Source of the DNA: an uncultured Prevotellaceae bacterium
Lineage (GTDB): Bacteria; Bacteroidota; Bacteroidia; Bacteroidales; Muribaculaceae
Direction: 5' to 3'
Assembly: GCA_900318645.1 (NCBI GenBank)
Contig: ONLH01000009.1
Coordinates: 62,001 to 126,000 of the forward strand
Length of the DNA: 64,000 bases
Below, piece after piece: positions 50,221-59,700 of this stretch (position 1 is its first letter; each line of letters starts with the position of its first letter). The notes beneath the pieces are model-generated. The model saw only the letters and a list, made by a program, of their open reading frames with translations. It was not told the DNA's origin and made no database searches. The translations under genes and the position numbers were made by a program.

Positions 50221-51273
50221 ATGAAGCACATCATCCATCTGTTGGCCATCGTGTTGGCCTTTGTTCTGCTGTTGTCGGTCTATGGCGGTCGAGTGGATCC
50301 CGTCGTGTGGACCTTGCCGTCGATGCTGACTTTGGCGTTCCCTATCGTGTTGCTACTTGTCATCGTGGTGATGGTCTTGCTTGCAATCTTCAAGCAGTGG
50401 CGCGCTGCCGTCATCCTGCTAGGAGCACTACTGCTGTCATGGCCTACAATCAGGCTGATTTCTCCTTTTAATCTTGGTGAGCCCAAGGCTGATCCTGAGA
50501 AGACGCAGTTAAAGGTCTTGACGATGAATGTGACTGAGTTTAACTGGCAAAAGGGAAACGAGCCCAGCGAGAACATGCGCTATATCCTTGACCAGGATGC
50601 CGATATTGTAGTCATTCAGGAAGGACTGGTCTATTTCTCGTTTGAAAACCTGAGCACTGTCAAGCCGATGCTCAAGGAATTATATAAAAAATACCCCTAC
50701 CGCAAAAAGGAATATTATGACGTGGGCATTATTTCCAAATATCCTTTTACCGAGGTGAAGTCAGAGGTGTTGTCACAAGATACACTGAATTATTTTATCA
50801 AGGCGTGGGATGTGGAGGCGCCTGGCGGAGACCTGCGGGTGGTGAATATGCACCTGAGTTCGTTGCGGTTCACCGCCAACGACAGTCAGGTCATTGAATC
50901 AATGAATGTGCCATCAGACCGTAAGAGGCGCATCAAGTCGGTGGCCCAGAAGTTGGGTAATGGTTTTATTTCCCATTCCCGTCAGGCCAAGGCTGTGCGA
51001 CAACTGCTGGATGAGACCAGTGGCGATGTGCTGGTGATGGGTGACATGAATGACACACCAGGCTCTTTTGCCTATCGCACGGTTTGTGGAGATGACTTGC
51101 ACGATGCCTGGGCCGACACGGGTTTTGGTCCCATTTACACATTTCATGCCCATCATTTATATGTCAAGATTGACCACATCTTTTATCGAGGAGACATGAA
51201 GGTGTTGTCTTGCCGCCGTGACAAGGAAGGCGAGAGTGACCACTATCCCTTGGTAGCGGTATTTGAGCGATAA
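50221..51273 (+). CDS. Membrane-anchored endonuclease/exonuclease/phosphatase-family protein
   Basis: A 350-residue protein with two or three N-terminal hydrophobic helices (about 5-25, 32-60, 62-78) and an EEP domain: LTMNVTEFN, VVIQEGL (Glu), VNMHLSSLRF (His), MGDMNDTPGS (Asp-x-Asn), KIDHIFYRG and ESDHYPLV. All catalytic residues are visible. Substrates of this group include nucleic acids, phosphoinositides and sphingomyelin-like lipids. In Bacteroidota this form with N-terminal helices is common and of unknown role. It lies 10 bp after the acyltransferase gene, at the end of the polysaccharide locus. Confidence 0.88.
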   Translation: MKHIIHLLAIVLAFVLLLSVYGGRVDPVVWTLPSMLTLAFPIVLLLVIVVMVLLAIFKQWRAAVILLGALLLSWPTIRLISPFNLGEPKADPEKTQLKVLTMNVTEFNWQKGNEPSENMRYILDQDADIVVIQEGLVYFSFENLSTVKPMLKELYKKYPYRKKEYYDVGIISKYPFTEVKSEVLSQDTLNYFIKAWDVEAPGGDLRVVNMHLSSLRFTANDSQVIESMNVPSDRKRRIKSVAQKLGNGFISHSRQAKAVRQLLDETSGDVLVMGDMNDTPGSFAYRTVCGDDLHDAWADTGFGPIYTFHAHHLYVKIDHIFYRGDMKVLSCRRDKEGESDHYPLVAVFER

Positions 51274-51333
51274 CACACTAAAAGACCCGCTTTCACGTTC
51301 TTTTATTATAGGATTAAAAAATATCAATTCAGA

Positions 51334-52773
51334 ATGACGAAAGCAAGATTTATATTACTGATGACAGGTGCCTTGTTGGCGCTTGCATCGTTGTTCTCAT
51401 CGTGCATTGAGGATGGATTCACCACTTCGTCAAGCGACATACTGGCATTTGATAAAGACACCGTTGCGTTTGACACTGTCATCACCTTGCAGGGCACGGC
51501 TACCAAGCAGATGGTGGTCTATAACCACAGCAAGAAACAGGTGAACATCTCTTCCATTAAGGTGGCGGGAGAAGCATCCAAGGGGCACTTCCATCTCAAT
51601 GTTGACGGCATCCGTGGCGATGAGTTCCAGAATGTGGAGATTCGTGGCAACGATTCCATCTACATCTTTATCGAGGCCTACCTTGACGAGATGGACGATG
51701 ATGAGCCGACTCTGCTTGAGGATCATTTGGAGTTTGTGACCAATGGCGTGACGCAGAAGGTGTTGCTTAGTGCCTGGGGACAGGACGTTATCCGTATCAA
51801 CGGTGATACCATCTCGAGCGATATGCGTTTCACGGCAAATAAACCGTATCTGATTTATGACACGATGTTTGTGGCACCGGGTGTGACGTTGACGCTCGAT
51901 GCAGGAACGACCCTGCTGTTCCATGATAAGGGAGCCTTGCGCTGTGCCGGCCGCATGCTGGCTAATGGCACTGTCGAGGAACCGATTACCTTCCGAGGCG
52001 ACCGTCTCGATCGCATCGTCGGTGAGAACAGCTTTGACATCATGTCTGGCCAGTGGGGTGGTGTGATTTTCACGCCGCCTACTATGGGCAATGTGTTGAA
52101 ACATGTCATCATGAAGGGCAGCAGCATCGGCATGCACTGTAGTGCCTATGGCGACACCGTCAATTGTGCGCTCAAGCTCGTGAACTGTGTCTTGACCAAT
52201 TCAGCCTCGACTTGCCTGGCGACGGCGACCTGCTTTGTTGAAGCCATAGGCACCGAGTTCAGTGATGCTGCCGAGGAGGTAACCTACTTTGCCGGTGGTA
52301 AGGTATTGGCAAGCCAGTGTACATTTGCCAACTACTATCTGTTTGGCGTGCCCACGATGCCTCTTGTTAATGTCTTTGACGTTGAGTATTCCAATGGCAC
52401 CATAGGCAAAATCAAGGCCTACTTTGATAATTGTATCCTTTACGGTCTGGGTGATCTCCCCGAGATCAACGAGGGTGACTTGAAAGACTTCAACGTCTAT
52501 ATGCGCTATTGCCTGTTCAAGAGCCCGGGCAGCAATGACGCACACTTCATCAATTGCATTTGGGAAGGCGAACCGCACTTCCTGACTGTGCGCGACGACT
52601 ACTTGTTTGATTACCGCTTGGATAACGAGAGCGATGCCATCGGCAAGGGAAATCCTGACCTGTGTCCCGATGAGGCCCGTTATGACCGCTATGGCAACGA
52701 CCGTTGGGATAAGGGCGCGCTGGACTTGGGCGCCTATGTCTGGGTTTATGTTCCTGATGAAGAAGAGGAATGA
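51334..52773 (+). CDS. Beta-helix-type surface lipoprotein of unknown function
   Basis: A 479-residue lipoprotein: lipobox SLFSSC with Cys24. The N-terminal ~120 residues form a beta domain; the middle and C-terminal parts have the periodic pattern of a right-handed beta-helix (LTLDAGTTLLFHDKGALRCAGR, then repeated N-C-x-hydrophobic turns such as LVNCVLTNSAST). It ends with YGNDRWDKGALDLGAYV, a motif often seen at the end of right-handed parallel beta-helix proteins. Probably exposed on the cell surface. No enzymatic residues are evident. Confidence 0.8.
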   Translation: MTKARFILLMTGALLALASLFSSCIEDGFTTSSSDILAFDKDTVAFDTVITLQGTATKQMVVYNHSKKQVNISSIKVAGEASKGHFHLNVDGIRGDEFQNVEIRGNDSIYIFIEAYLDEMDDDEPTLLEDHLEFVTNGVTQKVLLSAWGQDVIRINGDTISSDMRFTANKPYLIYDTMFVAPGVTLTLDAGTTLLFHDKGALRCAGRMLANGTVEEPITFRGDRLDRIVGENSFDIMSGQWGGVIFTPPTMGNVLKHVIMKGSSIGMHCSAYGDTVNCALKLVNCVLTNSASTCLATATCFVEAIGTEFSDAAEEVTYFAGGKVLASQCTFANYYLFGVPTMPLVNVFDVEYSNGTIGKIKAYFDNCILYGLGDLPEINEGDLKDFNVYMRYCLFKSPGSNDAHFINCIWEGEPHFLTVRDDYLFDYRLDNESDAIGKGNPDLCPDEARYDRYGNDRWDKGALDLGAYVWVYVPDEEEE

Positions 52774-52863
52774 GTTTTATAGTGATTAACTTTTTACCTT
52801 TAGCCATTAGCTGACAGCTAGTGGCTATTAGGTTTTTATATGATAACTGAAAAGATGGTATAT

Positions 52864-54375
52864 ATGAAAAGGATGTTATTTCTTGTGATGCTGGTCATGG
52901 GACTGGCTAGTTGTGTTACAGCTCAGGATGATGCAGCTTCGCGTCTGCCGAAGCATGAGTTCCGCGGTGCGTGGATGCACATCATCGGGCAGAAACAGTA
53001 TGCCCAGATGTCACCTGAGCAGACCCGTCAGTACCTCGTTGAGCAGCTGGACTTGCTGCAGCGTGCTAACTGCAACGCCGTCATTTGGCAAATCCGTCCG
53101 CAGGCCGATGCAGCCTACAAGAGTGACTTGGAGCCTTGGACCCGCTGGCTGACGGGTGAGCCCGGCAAAGCGCCCAATCCCGTGTGGGACCCGCTTCAAT
53201 TCATGATTGATGAGTCTCACAAGCGTGGTATGGAACTCCATGCCTGGATTAACCCCTATCGTGTGACTAGCAGTGAGGAAGACAAGCCCGCGCCGGGTCA
53301 CATCTATTATGAGCACCCCGAGTGGTTCCTCAAGTATGCCGACGGCAAGCTGTATTTTGACCCGGGCCTGCCCGAGAGCCGTGATTTTATTGATACAGTA
53401 GTCAGGGATATCCTCGCGCGTTATGACATTGATGCCCTGCACATGGATGACTATTTCTATCCCTATCCTGTCACGGGTGCAGAGTTCCCCGACACGACGT
53501 CCTACAACGAGTATGGCATCGGTTGGGACAAGAACGATTGGCGCCGCCATAATGTCGATTTGCTCATCGAGCAGTTGCACAACACGATCCAGGAGGTAAA
53601 GCCCTGGGTGCGCTTCGGCATCAGCCCCTTCGGCATCTGGCGCAACAAGGCCAACGACCCTGATGGCAGCGAGACCAATGGTCTGCAATGCTATGACGCG
53701 CTCTATGCTGACTGTCCCAAGTGGACTGCCGAGGGCTGGGTGGACTATATGGCGCCCCAACTCTACTGGGAACTGGAACATAAGGCAGCCAGTGATCTCG
53801 TGTTGATGCACTGGTGGAACAACCATGCCAACGGCCGCCACATGTACTATGGCCAGTCAGTTAATAACGTGATGTCCCATCAGGATATCGCCGATGAGGG
53901 TGGTGACCCTACCAACCCCACGCAGCTTGACCACAAGATGCGCCTGCAACGTTCCATGGACGATGTGCATGGCGTGACCTGGTGGCCTGGCTATAGCATC
54001 ACAAGCAATTTCAAGGGCGTGCTCGACTCGCTGGAGAGTAAACAGACCAGCCATCCTGCCCTCATCCCGGCTTATACCTGGCTGGATAACGAGAAGCCTC
54101 ACCGTGTGCAGGACCTTAACATCAAGAAGGTGAAAGGCAAAAAGTGCCTCGTGTGGCGCGTCCACAGCACCGATGACCCGATGCAGCAGGCAGTGCGCTA
54201 CGTCATCTACCGCTTCCCCAAGGGCAAGAAAGGCAGTCTCGACAACGCCGATAACATTCTCGCCATCACTGGCGAGACAACCTTCGTGCTGCCTGACGGT
54301 GGCAAGGGCAACTGGCAATTTGCTGTCACCGCCCTTGACTGCTGCTGGAACGAGAGCGACCCCGCCTGGAAATAA
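52864..54375 (+). CDS. GHL10/DUF187-type glycoside hydrolase-like lipoprotein
   Basis: A ~503-residue exported protein; start ATG 52864 gives MKRMLFLVMLVMGLASC with a lipobox Cys17 (an in-frame ATG at 52840 is also possible). FRGAWMHIIGQKQY begins a (beta/alpha)8 barrel of the family-10-like hydrolase group: VIWQIRPQADAAY, MELHAWINPYRV, ALHMDDYFYPY with candidate acids, FGISPFGIWRNKAND and YMAPQLYWE. The C-terminal ~100 residues form a fibronectin-like domain. It may cut peptidoglycan-derived or other glycan chains in the envelope. A long hairpin terminator follows. Confidence 0.9.
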   Translation: MKRMLFLVMLVMGLASCVTAQDDAASRLPKHEFRGAWMHIIGQKQYAQMSPEQTRQYLVEQLDLLQRANCNAVIWQIRPQADAAYKSDLEPWTRWLTGEPGKAPNPVWDPLQFMIDESHKRGMELHAWINPYRVTSSEEDKPAPGHIYYEHPEWFLKYADGKLYFDPGLPESRDFIDTVVRDILARYDIDALHMDDYFYPYPVTGAEFPDTTSYNEYGIGWDKNDWRRHNVDLLIEQLHNTIQEVKPWVRFGISPFGIWRNKANDPDGSETNGLQCYDALYADCPKWTAEGWVDYMAPQLYWELEHKAASDLVLMHWWNNHANGRHMYYGQSVNNVMSHQDIADEGGDPTNPTQLDHKMRLQRSMDDVHGVTWWPGYSITSNFKGVLDSLESKQTSHPALIPAYTWLDNEKPHRVQDLNIKKVKGKKCLVWRVHSTDDPMQQAVRYVIYRFPKGKKGSLDNADNILAITGETTFVLPDGGKGNWQFAVTALDCCWNESDPAWK

Positions 54376-54402
54376 CCAACACCCAGGACATAACGAGAGA
54401 AG

Positions 54403-54473
54403 GAAAACAATAAGTACAATAAATACAATGTTCTGGAAATGAACAATTTGTATTTATTGTACTTATTGTTTTC
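54403..54473. terminator. Bidirectional terminator with perfect 26-bp arms
   Basis: Arms at 54403-54428 and 54448-54473 are exact reverse complements (AT-rich, core AATAAGTACAATAAATAC) around a 19-nt loop. TTTTTAT follows on the plus strand. It separates the convergent glycoside hydrolase and MarC genes. The stem is much longer than a normal terminator needs. Confidence 0.85.
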
Positions 54474-54500
54474 TTTTTATCTTGTGACGTCGTTGTTGCT

Positions 54501-55079
54501 TTAGAAAAGGTGAGCGATGTTTTCTGTCATCATCTTTACGCTCATGGCCAGCAGGATGATGCCGAAGAACTTGCGGGAGAACATCATGCCGCCCTCGCCC
54601 AAGAGTTTCTGGATCTTGCCGGTGCTCTTGATGACAAGGAACACCCATACCATGTTGATGGCCAGCCCAATGAAGATGTTAACGTCGTCATACATCGCCT
54701 TGAGCGAGATGAGCGTCGTCAGCACACCGGCGCCCGCAATCAGCGGGAACACCATCGGCACCATCGTCGCTCCCTTGTTGGGTGTGTTGTTCTTGAAGAT
54801 TTCCACGTCAAGGATCATCTCCAGCGCCATCAGGAACATCAGGAAACCGCCAGCCGTGGCAAACGAGTGAATATCGCAGTTGAAGATCCTGAGCAACCAG
54901 TGGCCGCCATAGTAGAAGCCCACCATCAGCAGGGTAGAGTAGAGGGTGGCTTTAACGGCATCCACGTGTCGCCCCTTATCTCTCAACTGCAGGATAATGG
55001 GTATCGAGCCCACGATGTCAATGATACTCAGCAATACCAGTGTTGCACTCAGAATCTGCGTGAAGTTGATTGTTCCCAT
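54501..55079 (-). CDS. MarC-family integral membrane protein
   Basis: A 192-residue membrane protein with six hydrophobic segments. The family signature is visible: LLSIIDIVGSIPIILQL near the N-terminus and VPMVFPLIAGAGVLTTLI in the fourth helix region (core PLIAGAG). MarC proteins (UPF0056) are of unknown function; the old link to multiple antibiotic resistance was not confirmed. It is monocistronic with its own promoter and converges on the glycoside hydrolase gene. Confidence 0.92.
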   Translation of the reverse strand: MGTINFTQILSATLVLLSIIDIVGSIPIILQLRDKGRHVDAVKATLYSTLLMVGFYYGGHWLLRIFNCDIHSFATAGGFLMFLMALEMILDVEIFKNNTPNKGATMVPMVFPLIAGAGVLTTLISLKAMYDDVNIFIGLAINMVWVFLVIKSTGKIQKLLGEGGMMFSRKFFGIILLAMSVKMMTENIAHLF

Positions 55080-55104
55080 AATCGAAGGTTTTGTAATTAC
55101 ACTG

Positions 55105-55134
55105 CAAAGGTACTAAATAGATGTCAGTTTTCAA
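55105..55134 (-). promoter_or_regulatory. Promoter of the MarC gene
   Basis: Minus strand: TTG at 55134-55132, 19 bp, TACCTTTG at 55112-55105, 25 bases before the start codon. Confidence 0.7.
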
Positions 55135-55305
55135 TAGAAATTTTGCCAATGAGAGAAATCTTATTTTCAACCGTAAAAATAACCATTCCAGCATCACTTC
55201 AACATCACAAGCGGCTGATTTCTCCCTCGGGCAATTCAGCCGTTTTTCATTAACGTTCTCTCCATGCGGGTTGTCAAGACGTTGTCAATGTGATGTCGTT
55301 GTAGT

Positions 55306-55322
55306 GCGAGCCACTGGCTCGT
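55306..55322. repeat. Relative of the dispersed GCGAGC palindrome
   Basis: GCGAGCC-ACT-GGCTCGT: 7-bp arms with one mismatch around a 3-nt loop, the same layout as the copies at 4390 and 8048. Confidence 0.5.
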
Positions 55323-55645
55323 ACGCCCATTCATCGCTTTTTGTCGTTAACAAACGAGCGCAGGTACCTTACATTTGCCTGGATTTTAAAATCCGTACAA
55401 CCGATAAAATATCAATGACATGATGACACCGATCAACAACCAAAATCCTGCACAGTGTTGTGTTTTAATCAAAATCACAACACATTGTAAATCAGTTTAT
55501 TGTAAAATAATTAACAGTATTTTAACATTCCCCCCGAATAAATCTTCTCTACTTCGACCTCATTCAAGAAGAGCATAGTCCTCACGAAATGGACCATCAA
55601 GTTTTGTCGTTTTATGGTCTCTGCCTTGAGAATTGTATCAAAAAC

Positions 55646-55677
55646 TTTGCTGTTTTCGGTAAAATGCTGTATATTTG
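55646..55677 (+). promoter_or_regulatory. Promoter of the secreted-protein operon at 55725
   Basis: TTTG at 55646-55649, 20 bp, TATATTTG at 55670-55677, 47 bases before the start codon. It probably drives the three genes up to the terminator at 62475. Confidence 0.7.
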
Positions 55678-55724
55678 CAGCATAGAATACTTTCATACTT
55701 TTATTAACATTAAACTTTTACATT

Positions 55725-56780
55725 ATGAAGAAGATTTCTTTGGTTTTGGCAGTTGTTATTATGACTGCTCTGGCTGCTAGTGCCGAACTAAGTCAATCAG
55801 TTGTAGCTACCCTGACACATGGTAGCACGATTACTACTTTTGCTGGTGGTAATGCTTTGCGAGACGCACACGAAGCTGCTGTTGATGGTGATGCTATCGT
55901 ACTCTCGCCTGGAACATTTAATGCTGTGAATATCACTAAGGCAATCACCCTTCGTGGTGCGGGTGCTGCAGCTATCTCGCTTCCCAACTTGCCTGTAGAA
56001 GCTGCTGGCTCGACCTATATCACAGGTGACATGAGTATCAATATCGAGTCAACTACCCATACTTTTACAATTGAGGGTTGCCAGTTTAACAACAAGGTTT
56101 CTTTTATCAAAGCTCCTGCAACAAGTGTGTTCAAGACTCGAATTGCAGAGGTCCCTGTGTTGAGTAATGATGTGGCTTCAATCAATTTCACTCATTGCAT
56201 GGTGTTCTTTAAAGATTCTCAGAATAGACTTAACGAACATACCAGCATGTTGAATACTGCTGCTTTCTACGGCTATTACTTCAACCCATTTGTCAACGCT
56301 ACAAACTGCATGATTACAGGCGATAGGTTGGATTCTTTTTCCGCGAATGGTTCTGTCGCTGGAGGTGGTCAATTAATGAATTGTATCATCCTTTTCCCGT
56401 ATTTTGCGAGTAACTATGGATTTGATCCTCTGTCTGCAAACTGTGTAGCTTATTATTGTATAGCTTGTTGTAAAAATGCTGGTTCATCTGTAGGCTTGAG
56501 AAATTTCTTTATTAATAGTTATAATGGCACAAACAAAGCAATCAATGACCTGACAATGTTTAACTCGGAGAATGCTGTTCCCTCTTATCCCTTCTATATG
56601 ACTGAAGAAGCTCAAACCCAATATTTGGGCAACGACGGTACTCAGGTTGGTATTCATGGCGGTCCTCTGCCTATGGACCCGATTCCCGATAATCTCTTGG
56701 TGACCTCTTGCAATATTGCTTCCAAGACCACCGCTGACGGTAAGCTTTCTGTTGAAATCAAGGTTTCTACCGCTAAGTAA
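55725..56780 (+). CDS. Secreted beta-helix-like protein of unknown function
   Basis: A 351-residue exported protein with a signal peptide cleaved near ALAASA. DAIVLSPGTFNAVNITKAITLRGAGAAAI is the typical first turn of a right-handed beta-helix (pectate-lyase-like repeat; core LSPGTFN, ITLRGAG), followed by short strand repeats with Asn and Cys. No catalytic site is evident. Its C-terminus is short and Lys-ending, without an obvious secretion tail. Twelve or so bases separate it from the large repeat protein, so they are likely co-expressed. Confidence 0.78.
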   Translation: MKKISLVLAVVIMTALAASAELSQSVVATLTHGSTITTFAGGNALRDAHEAAVDGDAIVLSPGTFNAVNITKAITLRGAGAAAISLPNLPVEAAGSTYITGDMSINIESTTHTFTIEGCQFNNKVSFIKAPATSVFKTRIAEVPVLSNDVASINFTHCMVFFKDSQNRLNEHTSMLNTAAFYGYYFNPFVNATNCMITGDRLDSFSANGSVAGGGQLMNCIILFPYFASNYGFDPLSANCVAYYCIACCKNAGSSVGLRNFFINSYNGTNKAINDLTMFNSENAVPSYPFYMTEEAQTQYLGNDGTQVGIHGGPLPMDPIPDNLLVTSCNIASKTTADGKLSVEIKVSTAK

Positions 56781-56795
56781 TCGAGCGTGTTACCC

Positions 56796-59700
56796 ATGAG
56801 AAAACTGTTTATATTATTACTGACTCTGCTGTGCGTGACTGGCGTGGCGCGCGGTCAAGATGAGACGGTCACAGGCTATGACTGTGAATGTCTCATCGAC
56901 GGCGTTAGCGTCAAGCATGCTACAATGCCGCCCGACGGTGGACAGGCAAGGTGGCAGATTGATGCCGCCGCCATACCGTTGGGACTGCACCAGGTGCAGA
57001 CGCGCATTGTCCAGCACCTGTCATCAGGCATCACAGCAATGGCAGTCTATGACGCCCTGTGCTTTCGTGTGGCAGACGGCAACAGCCATCAGGTGACAGC
57101 GACTTGTCAGGTTGATGGCCATGTTGTTAAGACCTCGACGCTGCCCGCTAACGGAACTGCACAGGCTTGGATGCTGGATTTGTCAGATCTGCCCGAAGGT
57201 CTGCACCGCGTCAATGTAAGCATCACCGACAAGGATCGTGATGGCATTGTCACTACCACATCCTATGATGCAATGTGCTATCGTGCAAGCACAGGTAGTC
57301 ATCATGAAGTGACGGCCAAAATCTATGTTGATGATCAACTCAAAAAGACCTCTACGCTCCCAACAGATGGCTCTTTGCAAACGTTTGTTCTTGATTTGTC
57401 TGACTTGCCTGAAGGTCTTCACCAAGTCAGAGTTAACATTGCTGACAAGAACAAGAAAGGTGTTGTTGCCACGGCGGTGTATGATGCGATGTGCTACCGC
57501 ATGAGCACAGGCAGCCACCACGAGGTGACTGCAACTTGCTATGTCGATGGTGAGTTGATGAAGAAATCATCAGTTCAAGCTAATGGGGCTACTCTTGCTT
57601 GGGTGCTCGATTTATCTGAACTTCCTGAGGGAATTCATCAGGTACGAGTTGATATAGCAGACAAGAACAAAGAGGGCTTTGTGGCTACGGCAATCTATGA
57701 AGCTACATGCTACCGCATGGCCCATGGTGAGGGACACGATGTCACGGCTACCTGCTATGTCGATGACAAACAAATACTAACCCAAGAGCTTGTTGCTGAT
57801 GGCGTTGCCAGAACCTGGACGCTTGATATGGCAGACCTTCCCGTAGGATTGCATCGTCTTAAGGTGAGCATTGCCGACAAGAATAAAGAGGGTGTTGTTA
57901 GCATAGCCAATTATGATGCAATGTTCTATCGCATCAGCACAGGCGAGACCCATGATGTGACAGCCGTCTGCTATGTCGATGAACAATTGGTAAGCACAAC
58001 GACCATGCAGACTAACGGTACAGCAAAAACATGGACCCTTGATTTGGCCACTTTGCCTAAGGGAATTCACCACGTCCGTGTAAGTGTTACCGATAAGGAC
58101 AGTGAGGGTATAGCTACCACAGCAATGTATGATGCCATGTGCTATCGCAGTGTGGGGCGTGTCATTGACTATGAGTACTGGGTCAATGATGATGATTCCA
58201 GTCACACCAAGGCAGAACTTGCCGAGCCACAGGCAGAATACACTCTGATCTCGCTTCTGCCCGTGCCCAAACAGGAAATCCGCAGCAAGAAGTTCCACTT
58301 TGAGGTCAATGATGGTGAGCCAATGCTGTATGCCCGCAATGACATCCTAGTTCGCTTTAATACCGAGGATGGATCATTCGCTGACGTCAACGGTGAATAT
58401 GTGGACTATAGTGTTTCAAGATCAATTGATGCCGAATATCTTGAGTCGGGAGATCACAAGAGTATCAACCGACCGAATGAAAATGAGATCAAGTGGTTCA
58501 AACTTGATGCAACAAGAGGTGACAGTTTGCGTTTCAATGTTGATAAGGCCTGCTCGCTTCAATTGTTTGCTCCTGACAATCAGGAAGTATTGGCTGTTGA
58601 TGGTTCAAATACAGTCAAGTGGAATGGTGTTACTGTTTGGAATGCTGGCACTTATTATTTGGCCCTACATGACATGACTGCCACTAACGGCGATATCATC
58701 AACCTAGACTATGAACTCATTGACCATTATGCTATTTTGCGTCAAGATGTTAAGGTGGTTGGTAATGGTGGGGCAAGTAATATCAAGTTTGACGGCAATG
58801 GTTTTGATTATCTTGATTCATTAAGCCTGGTCAAAGGTGATGAAGTGATTTGGGATTATTACACCAGCCACATTTCCAATTCTCAGATTGATGTCATGTT
58901 TGACTTCACTAACTGTGAATTGGGTAAATATGACTTGATTGGTTATTTTGATGGTGATACACGAACGATACCCAATGCCATTGAGGTCGTTGCTGCGGAT
59001 TCCATCAAGTTGGATTTTAATTTGTCTTGTCCCTCACAGTTCCTTAGAGGCACGTCAACTACCTATACGTTCAAGATAACGAATAACGGTAATTCGACGG
59101 CTTATCAAGTGCCACTTGAAATTCAGATTTGCAGCTCAAGGTCAGATGCCATCACTTACGCAAAATTCAGTGATAATATACCTCCTGTCACTGCTGAGTG
59201 GCTTGAAGATTTTGAATATACAGAGGAAGACAAAAGGCTTCTTGAACAATTTCAAGCAGAAAAAGGAGACTTGTTGCATTTCATTACTGGATATGACTCT
59301 ATAAGTAATCAGTTCATTAAAGATGGTTTCTTTATTTTAAATATACCATCTAAATCAACAATTTGTATTACGTTAACACTAAAATCTGATGAGACTATAG
59401 AATTATTAGCACAGATGCCATCTAAATGGAACTTCTATATTCCAAATGAAGCAGTTCCTTCATTCAAAAAATCAAATAGAGATTCCCAAAATGATGCATG
59501 TTGTTATCGTGATAAAGTTGAGTGCTTTCTGTCTGTAATTGGTGACATCGCTGACTTTGCTTCGATTGCACCACCTGCTGCAATTGCAGCTTGCATTGCA
59601 TCTTTGGGCACAACAACATTAACTTATGCTTATCAAGTATGGTGTGGAGAACAACAGGGCGGCAAGAATCCTCGTCAAGCAGCTGAAGGGTTATTAGGTA

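Larger units (their letters stand above)
55080..55724. other. 645-bp intergenic region
   Basis: Holds the divergent MarC promoter, a relative of the dispersed palindrome at 55306-55322, an imperfect hairpin at 55455-55483 (GTGTTGTG / CACAACAC with TTTT-AATC-AAAA inside) and the promoter of the gene at 55725. A 100-codon open frame at 55121-55423 has no family character and I do not call it a gene. Confidence 0.7.

Noticed and set aside
55121-55423. A 100-codon open frame in the spacer after MarC
   Set aside because: No recognisable domain, poor codon pattern, overlaps the MarC promoter and the dispersed palindrome.
56877-58172. The 216-bp repeats considered as a CRISPR-like or DNA-level satellite array
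   Set aside because: They are coding, in frame, divergent between copies at DNA level, and lack spacer-repeat structure.
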